A DNA stretch of 64,000 nt from Metridium senile (GCA_949775045.1 OX459099.1:3517067-3581066); one strand, 5' to 3'. Shown: positions 35,101-54,066, counted from the stretch's first letter. A program made the numbers and translations. Notes: generated from the letters alone by a model not told the origin.

Positions 35101-37719
35101 CTTAAATAAAATAGGGTAATTGCGGCACTAGGGGTGTTCGGTGCCACTAGGCACATTCCCCAAGATCCATCCCTGATGATCCTTATATAAAATAGGGTAA
35201 TTGCGGCACTAGGGGGTGTTCGGTGCCACTAGGCACATCCCCTCAAGATCCATCCCTGATGATCCTTAAATAAAATAGGGTAATTGCGGCACTAGGGGTG
35301 TTCGGTGCCACTAGGCACACCCCTCAAGATCCATCCCTGATGATCCTTAAATAAAATAGGCTAATTGCGGCACTAGGGGGTGTTCGGTGCCACTAGGCAC
35401 ACCCCTCAAGATCCATCCCTGATGATCCTTAAATAAAATAGGGTAATTGCGGCACTAGGGGTGTTCGGTGCCACTAGGCACACCCCTCAAGATCCATCCC
35501 TGATGATCCTTAAATAAAATAGGCTAATTGCGGCACTAGAGGGTGTTCGGTGCCACTAGGCACACCCCTCAAGATCCATCCCTGATGATCCTTAAATAAA
35601 ATAGGGTAATTGCGGCACTAGGGGGTGTTCGGTGCCACTAGGCACACCCCTCAAGATCCATCCCTGATGATCCTTAAATAAAATAGGCTAATTGCGGCAC
35701 TAGGGGGTGTTCGGTGCCACTAGGCACATCCCCAAAGATCCATCCCTGATGATCCTTATATAAAATAGGGTAATTGCGGCGCTAGGGGGTTTTCGGTGCC
35801 ACTAGGCACACCCCTCAAGACCCGCCCCTGATGTCTTATCTGTTTTGATTTCACCAGGCTATGTGGCTAACGTCGATCCATCACGTCTTCAAACAATTGA
35901 AGAAATGCAGTCTTTGGAGTTAGACATATGGATTGACCGTTACACTAGAGCAGTGTTCACAGAATTCGCACTGTATAACGCCTACACCAACTTCTTCTGT
36001 GTTATCACCATGCTATCGGAGATACTTCCTACAGGAGGGTACAACCCTTACGTACAGTTCCGACCAATTCGTCTGTACCGGTATACAGGTCCTGAGACCT
36101 ACGTGCTCATGGCCTTTGAATTAGTCTACATCATATTCCTATTCATGTTCACGTACAGCGAGTTTAAAGAGCTTTTCCGCCGTAAAAAGAAATACTTCGA
36201 GGATCCATGGAATTACTTGGAAATGCTAGTGATAGTGCTTTCGTTCACGGCCATTGGTCTCTTCTTCGCTCGCTTATTATTCGGCAACTTTGCCGTTCAG
36301 AGAATGAAAGAACATCCGCGAAGTTTTATCAGTTTTACATATGTCTTACTACTCGATGAATGTCATACAGCTACTCTGGGATATGCTGTGTTCTTTGCGA
36401 TCCTGAAATCATTGCGTCTTTTACGTTTCAATCGTCGTTTGTCGCTGTTGACGAGGACCGTGAAGGAATGTGCTGCGCCATTACTCTCGTTCTTCTTCAT
36501 GTTCATGATCGTGTTCTTCGCGTACGTTCAGTTTGCCTTCGTCGTTTTCGGTCCAGATGAAAAAAGTTACAGTTCGTTCTCGACGTGTATAAGTACAATG
36601 ATGTCTATGACACTAGGAGGATTCGACTTCCAAACTTTAATGAATGTTAATCGTGTTCTTGGTCCCATGTTCTTCTTCTCATACATACTCTTCGTCTTCA
36701 TGATTCTTGTCAATGTCTTCGTGTCAATCATCAATGATACGATGGCAGAAGTGAAAAGCGATGTGGATCTACAGCCAAATGATTACGAGATTATGGATTT
36801 TGTAGTTTATCAGATCAAGATAGCAGCCGGTGTGCGAGTTGGGTCTGTCGTAAAGCCGTTGTACAAGGACTCCAAGTCGAAGTTCCAACTTGAAGTCGAA
36901 AAAGTCGAATCTCTCTCCGAGAATATCGAATACGCTTTGGTTAACACAATTGTTGAGGATCAACGTCAGACAAACTGGTTAAAACGAGAAAACATGACGA
37001 AAAAGAAGCTTATTCTCTTAAGGGAGGTTCTTCGTAGAGAAGAAGACTATGATGAAGACGACTTGGCCAACTTTATTCCACTAATGGAGCAGTTTCTCAT
37101 CAAACACAGCGACCTAGAAGTCGCCAAGATAGTGTTGGGTCGGGATGACGTCGATGGTACGTCACTAGATGACGTAAAAGTCCATTTCAGCGACAGCTCA
37201 GAAACAAGTAGTCAGTACCAGTCTCTCAGGCGCATGAGTCAACTTTACAAAAAGCCCACGAGAAATGCAGCCTTTGAAAATCTAGCTTATGATAACTATT
37301 GTCAATCTACCACAAACCCACTCTACATAAACAGCGACTTGGATTCTTCAAGTGACTCAGACGACGACAATAATGAGCAGGGAAAACTCGAGGATGGTGA
37401 AACATGCGACGGAGAAGACGCCGAAGAGTTCAATGGAAAACTCGTGGATGGCGAAAACGCAGATGAAAAATCTTCCGAAGCAGGAATTGACGAAGAAAAA
37501 GAATCAAATACCAACGAATATGAAAATGACGACAATGCAGATGAGAAATCTTCAGAAGCAGGAATTGACGAAGAAGAAGAATCAAGTACCAACGAATATG
37601 AATATCTTACATTACCAAAGGAATCATCCCCAGCAGAGTTAAGTGAGCAAGCTACTACACTGTCAATTTGTGAATCAAGTATTTCTGATGATGATGATAG
37701 CATATCTACATTTGAATAG
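5161..37719 (+). CDS. Polycystin-1-like receptor/channel gene (26-exon model)
   Basis: Exons: 5161-5197, 9060-9346, 9694-9856, 10244-10669, 11611-11767, 13091-13507, 13939-14012, 14291-14419, 15204-15391, 15782-15923, 16562-17013, 17906-18125, 18531-18697, 19390-23366, 23986-24586, 25287-25397, 26070-26297, 26898-27023, 27202-27396, 28020-28277, 28752-29342, 29973-30197, 30645-32156, 32356-32668, 33265-33492, 35858-37719. Every junction is AG/GT and every phase is compatible, giving about 4,361 aa ending in TAG. Family knowledge: polycystin-1 proteins are large, usually autoproteolysed, membrane sensors with about 11 TM helices that pair with polycystin-2-type channels. The order PKD-REJ-GPS-PLAT-polycystin channel is diagnostic. 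The lectin-like N-terminus differs from vertebrate PKD1. The initiator ATG and signal-peptide exon were not identified. It could equally be a PKD1L-type paralogue; I cannot rank these. Confidence 0.9.
5517..5751. mobile_element. MITE with ~30-bp TIRs
   Basis: CCTGAGAAAACAGACGTTCT / inverse AACTTCTGTTTTCTCAGG. ATACTA lies on both flanks (5510-5515 and 5752-5757), a probable 6-bp or longer target duplication. Confidence 0.7.
5931..6422. mobile_element. Foldback element
   Basis: Outer inverted repeat GTATACACCTATTTCAATT versus AATTGAAATAGGTGTATATA, and inner arms AACGTTGTCCATCTGGAATG versus its inverse near 6177. A fragment of the same end occurs at 47888-47906. The ORFs 6046-6403 are by-products. 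Confidence 0.7.
6566..6590 (+). ncRNA. Hammerhead-ribozyme-like core
   Basis: CTGACGA, a 5-bp stem GGGCT/AGCCC with a short loop, then GAAA: the invariant CUGANGA - stem II - GAAA order of hammerhead ribozymes. I could not identify a convincing stem III with the UH cleavage site, so activity is unproven. Confidence 0.4.
6600..7450. other. Gene-free AT-rich stretch
   Basis: Very AT-rich (long T and A runs), no gene or defined repeat recognised. Confidence 0.5.
7452..7949. mobile_element. MITE 'GGCCCGTTTACACTA', split by a second element
   Basis: TIR CTTAAGGCCCGTTTACACTA and its inverse TAGTGTAAACGGGCCTTTAAG, with internal TTTTGTCGCGCGACAAGAGC arms. A second copy without the insertion lies at 44467-44676 (right end truncated), and a right-end fragment at 51962-51990. 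The copy here is interrupted at 7558-7810. Confidence 0.8.
7558..7810. mobile_element. PIF/Harbinger-like poly-G MITE (copy 2, nested)
   Basis: GGGGTGGACCATTTGACTTT and the inverse end, flanked by TTA on both sides. The uninterrupted host sequence at 44467-44676 reads gaatttaggagacag, so the empty site confirms the 3-bp TTA duplication. The 7602-7814 ORF lies in it and is not a gene. Confidence 0.85.
8139..8290. mobile_element. Penelope/retrozyme-like relic, copy 1
   Basis: Starts TGGAAACTAGCGAGTAAACT, contains GATATAAACGATAGGTAATA and GACGTTTCGAGCTTCAGCCC. On the minus strand this gives CCGATGAAGGGCTGAAGCTC-GAAACGTC, a hammerhead-like arrangement. Related copies at 30407-30563, 48443-48590, 52072-52440 and 55296-55622. 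Confidence 0.55.
8300..9059. other. Gene-free stretch before polycystin exon 2
   Basis: No gene recognised. A local duplication of 'gtgattcgtga'-like words near 8850-8960 is the only structure seen. Confidence 0.4.
9060..9856 (+). CDS. Polycystin exons: first discoidin-like (F5/8C) domain
   Basis: Two exons (9060-9346 and 9694-9856) joined in phase 0 encode about 150 residues with the F5/8 type C layout: a start with Val-Ala-Ser and a Cys, the signature [13 protein letters not shown], a hydrophobic strand [11 protein letters not shown], a QIKISFDDG strand and a late Cys. F5/8C folds bind glycans or lipids extracellularly. The intron carries a foldback at 9434-9614. Confidence is good for the fold family and low for any ligand. 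Confidence 0.75.
9434..9614. mobile_element. Foldback element in polycystin intron
   Basis: CAATAGACCTCTTTACCT at the left and AGGTAAAGAGGTCTATTG at the right, with inner CATTTCAGACCACGTG / CACGTGATCTGAAATG. The arms are imperfect. Confidence 0.75.
10244..10669 (+). CDS. Polycystin exon: unassigned 142-residue extracellular module
   Basis: A single exon follows the first discoidin domain. It starts with [15 protein letters not shown] and contains [31 protein letters not shown] and a closing LYCNRK. Two Cys, near the start and end, suggest a disulphide-closed beta domain. I do not recognise a named family. The repeated 'W..L.I...[10 protein letters not shown]' strand pattern suggests a jelly-roll or carbohydrate-binding-like fold, which is inference only. 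Confidence 0.6.
11099..11519. repeat. (TCCA)n microsatellite
   Basis: About 420 bp of TCCA/TCCATTTA, becoming pure tetranucleotide after ~11370. It lies in the intron before the LamG exons. The ORFs across it (poly-His/Pro/Ser/Ile) are artefacts. Confidence 0.95.
11611..14012 (+). CDS. Polycystin exons: LamG / concanavalin-like domain
   Basis: Three exons (11611-11767, 13091-13507, 13939-14012) give the LamG-3 pattern: [18 protein letters not shown] at the start, [20 protein letters not shown], the [11 protein letters not shown] strand, and the closing helix [17 protein letters not shown]. Known role: concanavalin A-like lectin/adhesion folds in extracellular proteins. The introns hold the TCCA microsatellite before the first exon and the GATGATGACAAT repeat between the first two. 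Confidence 0.8.
11833..11902. repeat. Perfect ~26-bp-arm hairpin
   Basis: CCGATCTGTATCCGATATAC... and its inverse ...GTATATCGGATACAGATCGG around a 13-nt loop. The same end sequence recurs near 57118-57140. Confidence 0.8.
11918..12050. repeat. Dispersed repeat, copy 1
   Basis: ACTTATGAAAGTCCAACGTT through TTATGCAAATCAGGACGA; copy 2 at 14093-14215 with about 85-90% similarity by eye. Confidence 0.65.
12365..13015. repeat. GAT-rich repeat with 12-bp array
   Basis: Degenerate GAT repeats, then a nearly perfect TGATGATGACAA array (about 12781-13000, roughly 18 units). Ends ~75 bp before the LamG exon at 13091. Overlapping ORFs on both strands are artefacts. Confidence 0.95.
13807..13907. repeat. 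Inverted repeat near the third LamG exon
   Basis: AATGAATATTGATGAATAATAACC against GGTTATTATTCTTTAATATTCAC, imperfect arms of about 40 bp, ending ~30 bp before the exon at 13939. Confidence 0.65.
14093..14215. repeat. Dispersed repeat, copy 2
   Basis: Second copy of the repeat at 11918-12050, with a small internal deletion. Confidence 0.65.
14291..15923 (+). CDS. Polycystin exons: second discoidin (F5/8C) domain
   Basis: Exons 14291-14419, 15204-15391 and 15782-15923 encode a canonical discoidin domain: [19 protein letters not shown], then [20 protein letters not shown], the [16 protein letters not shown] strand, and [19 protein letters not shown] ending [10 protein letters not shown]. This is a better match to the family than the first copy. 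The 3' end of the first exon, including its donor, is tandemly duplicated (14388-14926). Confidence 0.88.
14388..14926 (+). repeat. Four-copy tandem duplication of exon end + splice donor
   Basis: Copies start at 14388, 14522, 14658 and 14792 (period 134-136). Each carries ACTGAACTACAACGACGGCA, the TTCAG|gtaaaa donor, and ~100 bp of intron. Only the first is attached to the exon body. Confidence 0.9.
15951..16040. repeat. Hairpin beside SINE
   Basis: CATAGTGCCTTCTGTTTTT against AAAAACAGAAGGCATTATGG with an AT-rich centre containing its own small palindrome. Confidence 0.65.
16061..16295 (+). mobile_element. tRNA-derived SINE, family A, copy 1
   Basis: Head CACAGTTGGTTAGTGCGCGG (A box) and GAGTTCGATTCCCAG (B box), followed by a unique body (CTTCTCTTCTTTCTGTGTAG ... 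GCACACCGTCGGCTCTCTGG) shared with 29592-29830. Confidence 0.85.
16562..17013 (+). CDS. Polycystin exon: WSC domain
   Basis: The exon opens with KGCYSDTLAL and continues with [46 protein letters not shown] and FSVYEV, the complete cysteine pattern of a WSC carbohydrate-binding module. Human PKD1 also has an N-terminal WSC domain, which supports orthology to the polycystin-1 class. The last 60 residues ([14 protein letters not shown] and onward) begin the next beta domain. Confidence 0.92.
17055..17457. mobile_element. ~400-bp foldback with ~180-bp arms
   Basis: CAATAGGCCTTTTGTAACAA at the left mirrors TTGTTGCAAAAGGCCTATTG at the right. Nested matches continue through GGTCACGTG, the GAGCTGCTGTGTCAAAA block and TTCAATATTTTATAAGGATTT at the centre. 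Non-coding; starts ~40 bp after the WSC exon donor. Confidence 0.85.
17462..17597. mobile_element. MITE 'CCATTCCCAGGAGAGCGAATT', copy 1
   Basis: Ends GCAGCCATTCCCAGGAGAGC and the inverse CTCTCCTGGGAATGGTTGC; copy 2 at 29393-29533. Confidence 0.8.
17906..18697 (+). CDS. Polycystin exons: beta-rich linker before the PKD array
   Basis: Exons 17906-18125 and 18531-18697 join with phase 1. They encode short beta-strand-like segments ([37 protein letters not shown]) that continue the domain started in the WSC exon. A separate PKD signature is not visible. A ~64-bp tandem repeat runs into the second exon's acceptor. Confidence 0.72.
18299..18530 (+). repeat. ~64-bp tandem repeat running into a splice acceptor
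   Basis: Units start near 18299, 18364, 18427 and 18491. Each includes AAAAAGAATCTTAAATATAT and ATTATTAGATC. The last ends as ATCATTAG, the acceptor for the exon at 18531. Confidence 0.85.
18739..18902. mobile_element. hAT-like MITE, full copy
   Basis: Ends AGGGGCGGATCCAGAAATTT and ...TTAGATCCGCCCCTG, the CAGGGGCGGATC-type terminus common in non-autonomous hAT elements. A reverse copy lies at 45444-45593; an expanded copy at 33792-35830. Confidence 0.7.
19040..19345. repeat. Three-copy ~101-bp tandem repeat
   Basis: Copies begin CAGTCTAC/CAGTCTAA at 19040, 19141 and 19242. They end 45 bp before the giant exon acceptor. Confidence 0.85.
19390..23366 (+). CDS. Polycystin giant exon: PKD repeats and REJ start
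   Basis: A single 3,977-nt exon encodes 1,325 residues. It starts Cys-rich ([18 protein letters not shown]). A run of PKD (Ig-like) repeats follows, recognised by DFGDG/WDFKDG/YIDYGDG strands and a later 'Y.S.G.Y.V.V...N' strand, for example [45 protein letters not shown] and [19 protein letters not shown] count about eight. Near 22690-23366 the text shifts to a REJ-like region ([27 protein letters not shown]). N-glycosylation sequons (NxT/S) are abundant. The PKD array being on one uninterrupted exon is notable in an otherwise intron-dense gene. Confidence 0.93.
23628..23890 (+). mobile_element. tRNA-derived SINE, family B
   Basis: Head TGGGCTTAGTTGGTTAAGCG (A box) and GGGGTTTGCGTCC (degenerate B box). 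The tail is about 170 bp long and ends in aataaagtaaaa. Located between the giant exon and the REJ exon. Confidence 0.65.
23986..24586 (+). CDS. Polycystin exon: REJ module, C-terminal part
   Basis: This 601-nt exon joins the giant exon by AG+T (Ser) and ends in phase 0. It reads [30 protein letters not shown] and then [12 protein letters not shown], the hydrophobic 'W.L' and 'Y.V.....' strands typical of the receptor-for-egg-jelly module between PKD repeats and GAIN. The 3' half ([32 protein letters not shown]) matches the REJ C-terminal beta repeats. Confidence 0.82.
24590..25286. other. Polycystin intron without recognisable element
   Basis: AT-rich intron between the REJ and stalk exons; nothing specific seen. 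Confidence 0.5.
25287..29342 (+). CDS. Polycystin exons: stalk and GAIN domain
   Basis: Six in-phase exons (25287-25397, 26070-26297, 26898-27023, 27202-27396, 28020-28277, 28752-29342). The first four are helical, for example [20 protein letters not shown] and [20 protein letters not shown], which fits GAIN subdomain A. The last two are beta-rich and end with [18 protein letters not shown], the tryptophan/cysteine half of the GPS motif. GAIN folds catalyse autoproteolysis at GPS. The 28020 exon is followed by a GTCT/GTCC microsatellite, and the last exon by a MITE and a SINE. Confidence 0.85.
25735..25974. mobile_element. MITE 'AAAGGCCGGTACACACTAGGCG'
   Basis: TAAAGGCCGGTACACACTAG and the inverse ...GCCTAGTTTGCACCGGCCTTTA. 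The interior is rich in GCGACA words. The ORF 25751-25963 on the minus strand is a by-product. Confidence 0.75.
27767..27905. mobile_element. Dispersed repeat 'CGTATCAAAGATAT', copy 1
   Basis: Shares TCTCGCGCGCTAATAAGTCT and ATTGTTTTCAAGATTGCATAC with 42552-42715 and 46040-46203. Ends GTATCAAAGATA / TATTTCTGATAC are imperfect inverted repeats. Confidence 0.7.
28315..28610. repeat. (GTCT/GTCC)n microsatellite with short duplication
   Basis: Tetranucleotide array after the 28020 exon. The flank AGGAGGACAGAAACGC...AAGTTGAATT recurs at ~28528-28560, so array and flank were duplicated together. Confidence 0.85.
29393..29533. mobile_element. MITE 'CCATTCCCAGGAGAGCGAATT', copy 2
   Basis: TTGGATTGCAACCATTCCCA and the inverse TGGGAATGGGTGCAATCCAA. 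Starts 50 bp after the GAIN exon donor. Confidence 0.85.
29592..29830 (+). mobile_element. tRNA-derived SINE, family A, copy 2
   Basis: Same head (A box TTGGTTAGTGCGCGG, B box GAGTTCGATTCCC) and body as 16061-16295, with an extra GCTTCGGCTAAATGG segment. Confidence 0.85.
29973..30197 (+). CDS. Polycystin exon: GPS cleavage motif and TM1
   Basis: The exon gives [20 protein letters not shown], the second half of GPS (C.CNH.T.F). The residues at the scissile position are H-A-T, fitting the H-x-S/T rule, so autoproteolysis looks competent. The first TM helix follows ([20 protein letters not shown]) and then a basic/acidic stretch [10 protein letters not shown]. Phase 0 on both sides. Confidence 0.9.
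30391..30579. mobile_element. Penelope/retrozyme-like relic, copy 2, with 16-bp target duplication
   Basis: ATCATCAGTACACATG flanks the element on both sides (30391-30406 and 30564-30579). The body is a partial inverted dimer: GATAGGTAATA...TTACTGACG then its inverse to TTACCTATC. Confidence 0.75.
30645..32156 (+). CDS. Polycystin exon: PLAT domain and TM2-TM6
   Basis: A 504-codon exon. Residues ~1-130 are the PLAT/LH2 domain ([52 protein letters not shown]), which in polycystins binds lipids on the cytoplasmic side. Hydrophobic helices follow: [66 protein letters not shown] and [17 protein letters not shown]. Between the second and third of these is a charged loop (about residues 255-320) rich in Lys, Glu and Ser. 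Confidence 0.93.
32356..33492 (+). CDS. Polycystin exons: TOP (polycystin) ectodomain
   Basis: Exons 32356-32668 and 33265-33492 join with phase 1 (G+GC). They encode the extracellular loop between the first and second channel helices: [31 protein letters not shown] and then a [20 protein letters not shown] segment. Polycystin-2-family proteins use this TOP domain for tetramer assembly. The two Cys (GDC, SC) match the conserved disulphide. The following intron carries the large minisatellite. Confidence 0.9.
33792..35830 (+). repeat. ~82-bp minisatellite inside a hAT-like MITE
   Basis: About 23 units of 81-83 bp, each with AAATAAAATAGGGTAATTGC, GGCACTAGGGGTGTTCGGTG and CCATCCCTGATGATCC. The left flank (33792-33900) is the left half of the MITE seen at 18739-18902. 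The right flank (~35805-35830) is its right end, GACCCGCCCCTG. It fills the last polycystin intron and ends 28 bp before the last exon. Confidence 0.92.
35858..37719 (+). CDS. Polycystin last exon: channel helices, pore, coiled coil, acidic tail
   Basis: The exon finishes the TOP domain and then shows channel helices: [59 protein letters not shown] (basic S4-like), [19 protein letters not shown], pore [15 protein letters not shown], and [20 protein letters not shown]. At the pore, the Leu-Gly-Asp of polycystin-2 filters reads Leu-Gly-Gly here, with an Asp two residues later. A charged, helical, possibly coiled-coil stretch follows ([20 protein letters not shown]). The acidic tail contains a 26-residue direct duplication (37459-37614). 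Stop TAG at 37717-37719. Confidence 0.95.
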
Positions 37720-37904
37720 ACAAATCTACCAAGTGAACTTAAATGTGGCACTTGATTAAAGAGAAATTATACCATATAAATTATGAATTATTCCCCTATA
37801 TTATCTTGTTTATCACTCTCCATGGCTACAGCACTGTCAATTTGTGAATCCAGTATATTTGTATAGACAAAAGTACTCATATAACTGAGAAAATTAATGT
37901 ATTC

Positions 37905-38099
37905 AGTTAATCACTGTAAAAATGACTGAGTAGTGACTATTCAAATACCTGCAGCAAATTTTAAGTAATCACAGTCAATTACTGTAAAAATGACTGAGTA
38001 GTTACTACTCGAATAACTGAGCATATTTATATATTCACAGTTAATCACTGAAAAAATGACTGAGTAGTGTAAACTTTATCTGTTACCCAATAAAGATCA

Positions 38100-38181
<82 letters not shown>

Positions 38182-38290
38182 TCAAATAACTGAGCAAATT
38201 TATGTATTCACAGTTAATCACTGTAAAAATGACTGAGTAAATCTATGTATCTATAGTTACTCAATACAAAAACAACTTAGTAGTGGTTAC
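37905..38290 (+). repeat. ~65-bp 3'-flank tandem repeat with (TTA)n
   Basis: Repeats of CAGTTAATCACTGTAAAAAT followed by GACTGAGTAGT; the copy near 38100-38180 contains an 80-bp (TTA)n array. Possibly overlaps the polycystin 3' UTR. Confidence 0.8.
38089..38094 (+). terminator. Candidate poly(A) signal for the polycystin gene
   Basis: AATAAA lies 370 nt after the stop, immediately before the (TTA)n microsatellite. An earlier ATTAAA (~37756) is an alternative. Confidence 0.45.
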
Positions 38291-38526
38291 TAGTACTCAA
38301 ATAACTGTTATTGAAATAAATGCATTACAAGTCTTACAATTACTGATTTATTGCTAAAATTATAACACTGAGCAGTTCGCTGATCTGAATCAGTATCAAA
38401 AGCATTCAATTTCTGCACTTTTGGAAGTAAACTTTACTGAAATAAATATCAACATAAACCCTTTGATATATCAAAGCGTTTGCAAAGTATTAAACTGTAA
38501 TTTAATTTATGTCATAAACAATAATT

Positions 38527-38932
38527 CTCGGGGGGGGTACTCCACTACGATTTGGGTAGGGGTGTTCCGCTGGGATCCTAAAACGGTTACCCTGTTTATG
38601 ACAGAAAAAAACAAATTCTTATACCCTGTTTATGACAAGTGATAAAAATGGGACCCTGTTTATGACAGTTTAGGACCATGTTTATGCCGCGAAAACGTGC
38701 TGAATTTCCCAAAAGACGAAAGACCGCGCTGCTCATCATATCAACCTAATTACTATACCTGATTATGACAAAAAAAAAAGGAAATTGGGAAATGGGGTAA
38801 ATATATACCCTGTTCATGACAGAAAACTCAAAAAAACATACCCTGTTTATGACAGAAAGCTCGAAAAACCATACCCTGTTCAGCGGATCATCCCCGTATA
38901 GTAAATATATGGGAGTACCCCCCCCCCCCCGG
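38527..38932. mobile_element. Element with G/C-run TIRs and internal 'ACCCTGTTTATGACA' repeats
   Basis: CGGGGGGGGTACTCC and inverse GGGAGTACCCCCCCC. About seven ACCCTGTTTATGACAG words lie inside. Confidence 0.75.
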
Positions 38933-38939
38933 GCAATAA

Positions 38940-40040
38940 TTGTAGCTTCAAAATGCACCACAAAGAATTCACATTCAAAGTTCAGATATATTCTCACATA
39001 CATTTGTAATAAGCAAAATAAAATTATGTATTAACAACACCGAGTTTATTCTATTTACTATAAAGTTTTGAGATTTATATTCAGTAACAAATCATGTTCA
39101 TTTGCATGAATTTTAATGTCAAAAAAGCGCGCCTTTTTGCACAAATAATAACATTTCCAAGTTTTAATATGGTAATATTTATCTAATAACTTACCTGAAA
39201 TTTTTTCTTCTGCGCGTAGTCTTCAAAAATAGCGAAATATACACTTGATTATGAGCTAAAATTTCAAAAAACAGCGGGACTTTATTAAATACACCTCATC
39301 TGACTGTGCCAGATGCGCGCGCTTGGTAAACAAACCGCTGTTGTTAGATCGCTGGCGCATTAACGCATGTGAGATCAATATTCAACATGCTTACGCCCCC
39401 CTCTTACTGACACCCCACTGACTGCGCGAGCTACTACAATCAATACATAACATCGTGAAAGTATATTTTCTTGTCATTTTATTTTATTTTTATTATTTTT
39501 ATTATTTTTATTTGGTTACGAGAGTATTGAATAAAAGGGATTAATTAAATTTAAGCAACACAAAGTGAATATAATTGTGTTTTTATGTTGTGCAAAAATA
39601 AGAAACAATAATGAATGAAAGTAATATTTCGATTATAACATGGAACGTCAATAAAAAGATATAACATTTAATGTTTTTTACATTTTTAAAAACTAAAGAA
39701 CTTATTTTAACATAAGTATTGTTATTATCAACGATGTAAATTTTCCAAAATTATATATAATGATTTACACCAAATTTAAAAAATTACTTCATTAATCCTC
39801 TAACTAATATATAAAAACCACTATGAACCACGGTCTTATGGCTCTTGTTTCAAGCGGTTATTGTTTGTTTCTCTTTAGTCTATAAGCATTACATTCTACA
39901 ATCTCCGTTGCAAACGTCTTATGTCAGTGTATATGACGTCATCACGGAGGCTACTACTAGAGCAACAGTGAGCGAGTTCCTATGTAAATTCAACTATTAT
40001 AGTTTCTTTTATTGCTTTTAGCTCGTTATCAAATAGCATA
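38940..40040. other. Gene-free intergenic stretch
   Basis: AT-rich, no gene, no defined repeat recognised. A CpG-containing patch near 39300-39430 is the only compositional feature. Confidence 0.45.
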
Positions 40041-40044
40041 CGGA

Positions 40045-40285
40045 CTGTACGCTAAATGTATGTATATCATTACGTACGCCCCATTAGCACTGTACGTAAA
40101 TACGTATATCATTACGTACGTACGCCCCATTAGCACCGTACGTAATACGTATATCATTACGTACGTATATCATTACCTACGCCCCATAAGCACCGTAAGT
40201 AATACGTATATCATTACGTACGTATATCATTAGATACGCCCCATTAGCACCGTACGTAATACGTATATCATTACGTACGTGACTG
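40045..40285. repeat. Tandem repeat of palindromic 'ACGTACG' words
   Basis: About four copies of ACGTAATACGTATATCATTA and CGCCCCATTAGCACC with ACGTACGT palindromes between them. Confidence 0.8.
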
Positions 40286-40548
40286 CATAATTTCCCTTGG
40301 CTCTTTACAACGCAAGTTCAGTGACCAGTTGAATATGTCAATCAAACTGTGGTTTTCCTTTAGCGATTGGATCCTTTATTGGCCCAGTGGGTAAGAACTT
40401 TGGTTGGACGAAAACCTTTTCTTCAGGGACATCAACTATGGGAATTAAAAAAAAACAAAATCGACCAGTTACTGCTAAGTTTTCGATAAGAATACACTTT
40501 ACGTAAAGCGATTCGATGCATGAGCCTTATGGGCTGGAAGTTAGCCTG

Positions 40549-40608
40549 CGTAGCTCGGCGTTCCTTCCTCTCTCCAGGAACGCCGAGCCACGCAGGCTAG
40601 CTGGAAGT
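40549..40608. repeat. Hairpin element, 24-bp arms
   Basis: TAGCCTGCGTAGCTCGGCGT...AGGAACGCCGAGCCACGCAG; one mismatch region. Confidence 0.8.
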
Positions 40609-40841
40609 ATCCCTCGACTACTTTTTTATAAGACTTGCTTAACATGTCTTAGCAACTTGTAGTCAAGAAATTAAATAAACCGAACGACAACAAGTACAAA
40701 TAGATGATTTGCAAGCTCTTCATTGTCAGTATTTTCAAATTTAAAAAATGGCTGATGCACCAGTGATGATGCTGACCATTCTCTTACCCAGACCCTCGGC
40801 TTTCTAACGAAAAATCAAAGGCGCCTTTAATTGATTTTTCG

Positions 40842-50540
<9,699 letters not shown>

Positions 50541-51270
50541 GGTTGTGCATAAATTAAAATTCAATCGAGAAGCAATTTACTACAATACTCGTTCTAAAAC
50601 GTACAAAATCCCTCGATTCTAACTTGAAAAATGAGACTTAATATAACTTTGATTTTGCGGCAACAATTAGTGTTATAAATTAGAGTTTACATTGTCATAA
50701 TATTTACATTGTAGCGTAGTATTTGGCAGCTCCAAGAACATAGAAGTCCGAAAACGCGAAACAAACCCTTTAAGGTTACCTAGGTGACTCGTACCAAAAT
50801 AAACCGATTTTTGGCTATTGATTCCACATATATCCACAGGAGAACCTCTAGTTGAATATACCGGACCTTACGTCTTGTTCTGTAGTCAATTAAATCTTGA
50901 AAAGCAATAATTAAAAGCTTTTAAGCTCAAACAATTGCTAACTGCTTCAACAACACAATCTATATCCTATTATTTTGGTTGGGAAGCCTGGGTGGATCAT
51001 GATAGCGAGGCTGCCCGCCGCTCCATATGGGAAGCCTGGGCACTACGTTCTTTCTCTCTCTCTGCTAAGACTTCCACCAGGTAGAATAGTTTGTAATAAA
51101 ATCTTGAAAATATCTTCGTCATCTTTGAAATTACTCCGTTATAAATAGTATCAAATGAAAGCCTATGAGTTGTTCTTTCTTTCTGGCTTGTTATTTTTTC
51201 GATTTAGTTGATACTGTGAGTTATTATGAGGTTATAATGTCCGCCATCTTATGATTCCTTGACAGGCAAG
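50541..51270. promoter_or_regulatory. Divergent intergenic region, EML / RPS15A
   Basis: About 730 bp separates the EML start codon (minus) from the RPS15A start codon (plus), so it must carry both promoters. It is AT-rich without a clear TATA box for either gene. A pyrimidine tract (ttctttctttctgg near 51173-51186), 85-100 nt upstream of the RPS15A ATG, could be a 5' TOP-like start, as is usual for ribosomal protein mRNAs; this is inference. No repeat element was recognised here, in contrast to its surroundings. Confidence 0.4.
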
Positions 51271-54046
<2,776 letters not shown>

Positions 54047-54060
54047 AGAAGAATGTAAAA

Positions 54061-54066
54061 AATAAA
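54061..54066 (+). terminator. RPS15A poly(A) signal
   Basis: AATAAA begins 15 nt after the RPS15A stop codon, a very short 3' UTR typical of ribosomal protein genes. Confidence 0.75.

Noticed and set aside
33860..35830. Regular ~82-bp repeats considered as a CRISPR-like array
   Set aside because: There are no unique spacers, the whole unit is repeated, and the setting is a eukaryotic intron; it is a minisatellite.
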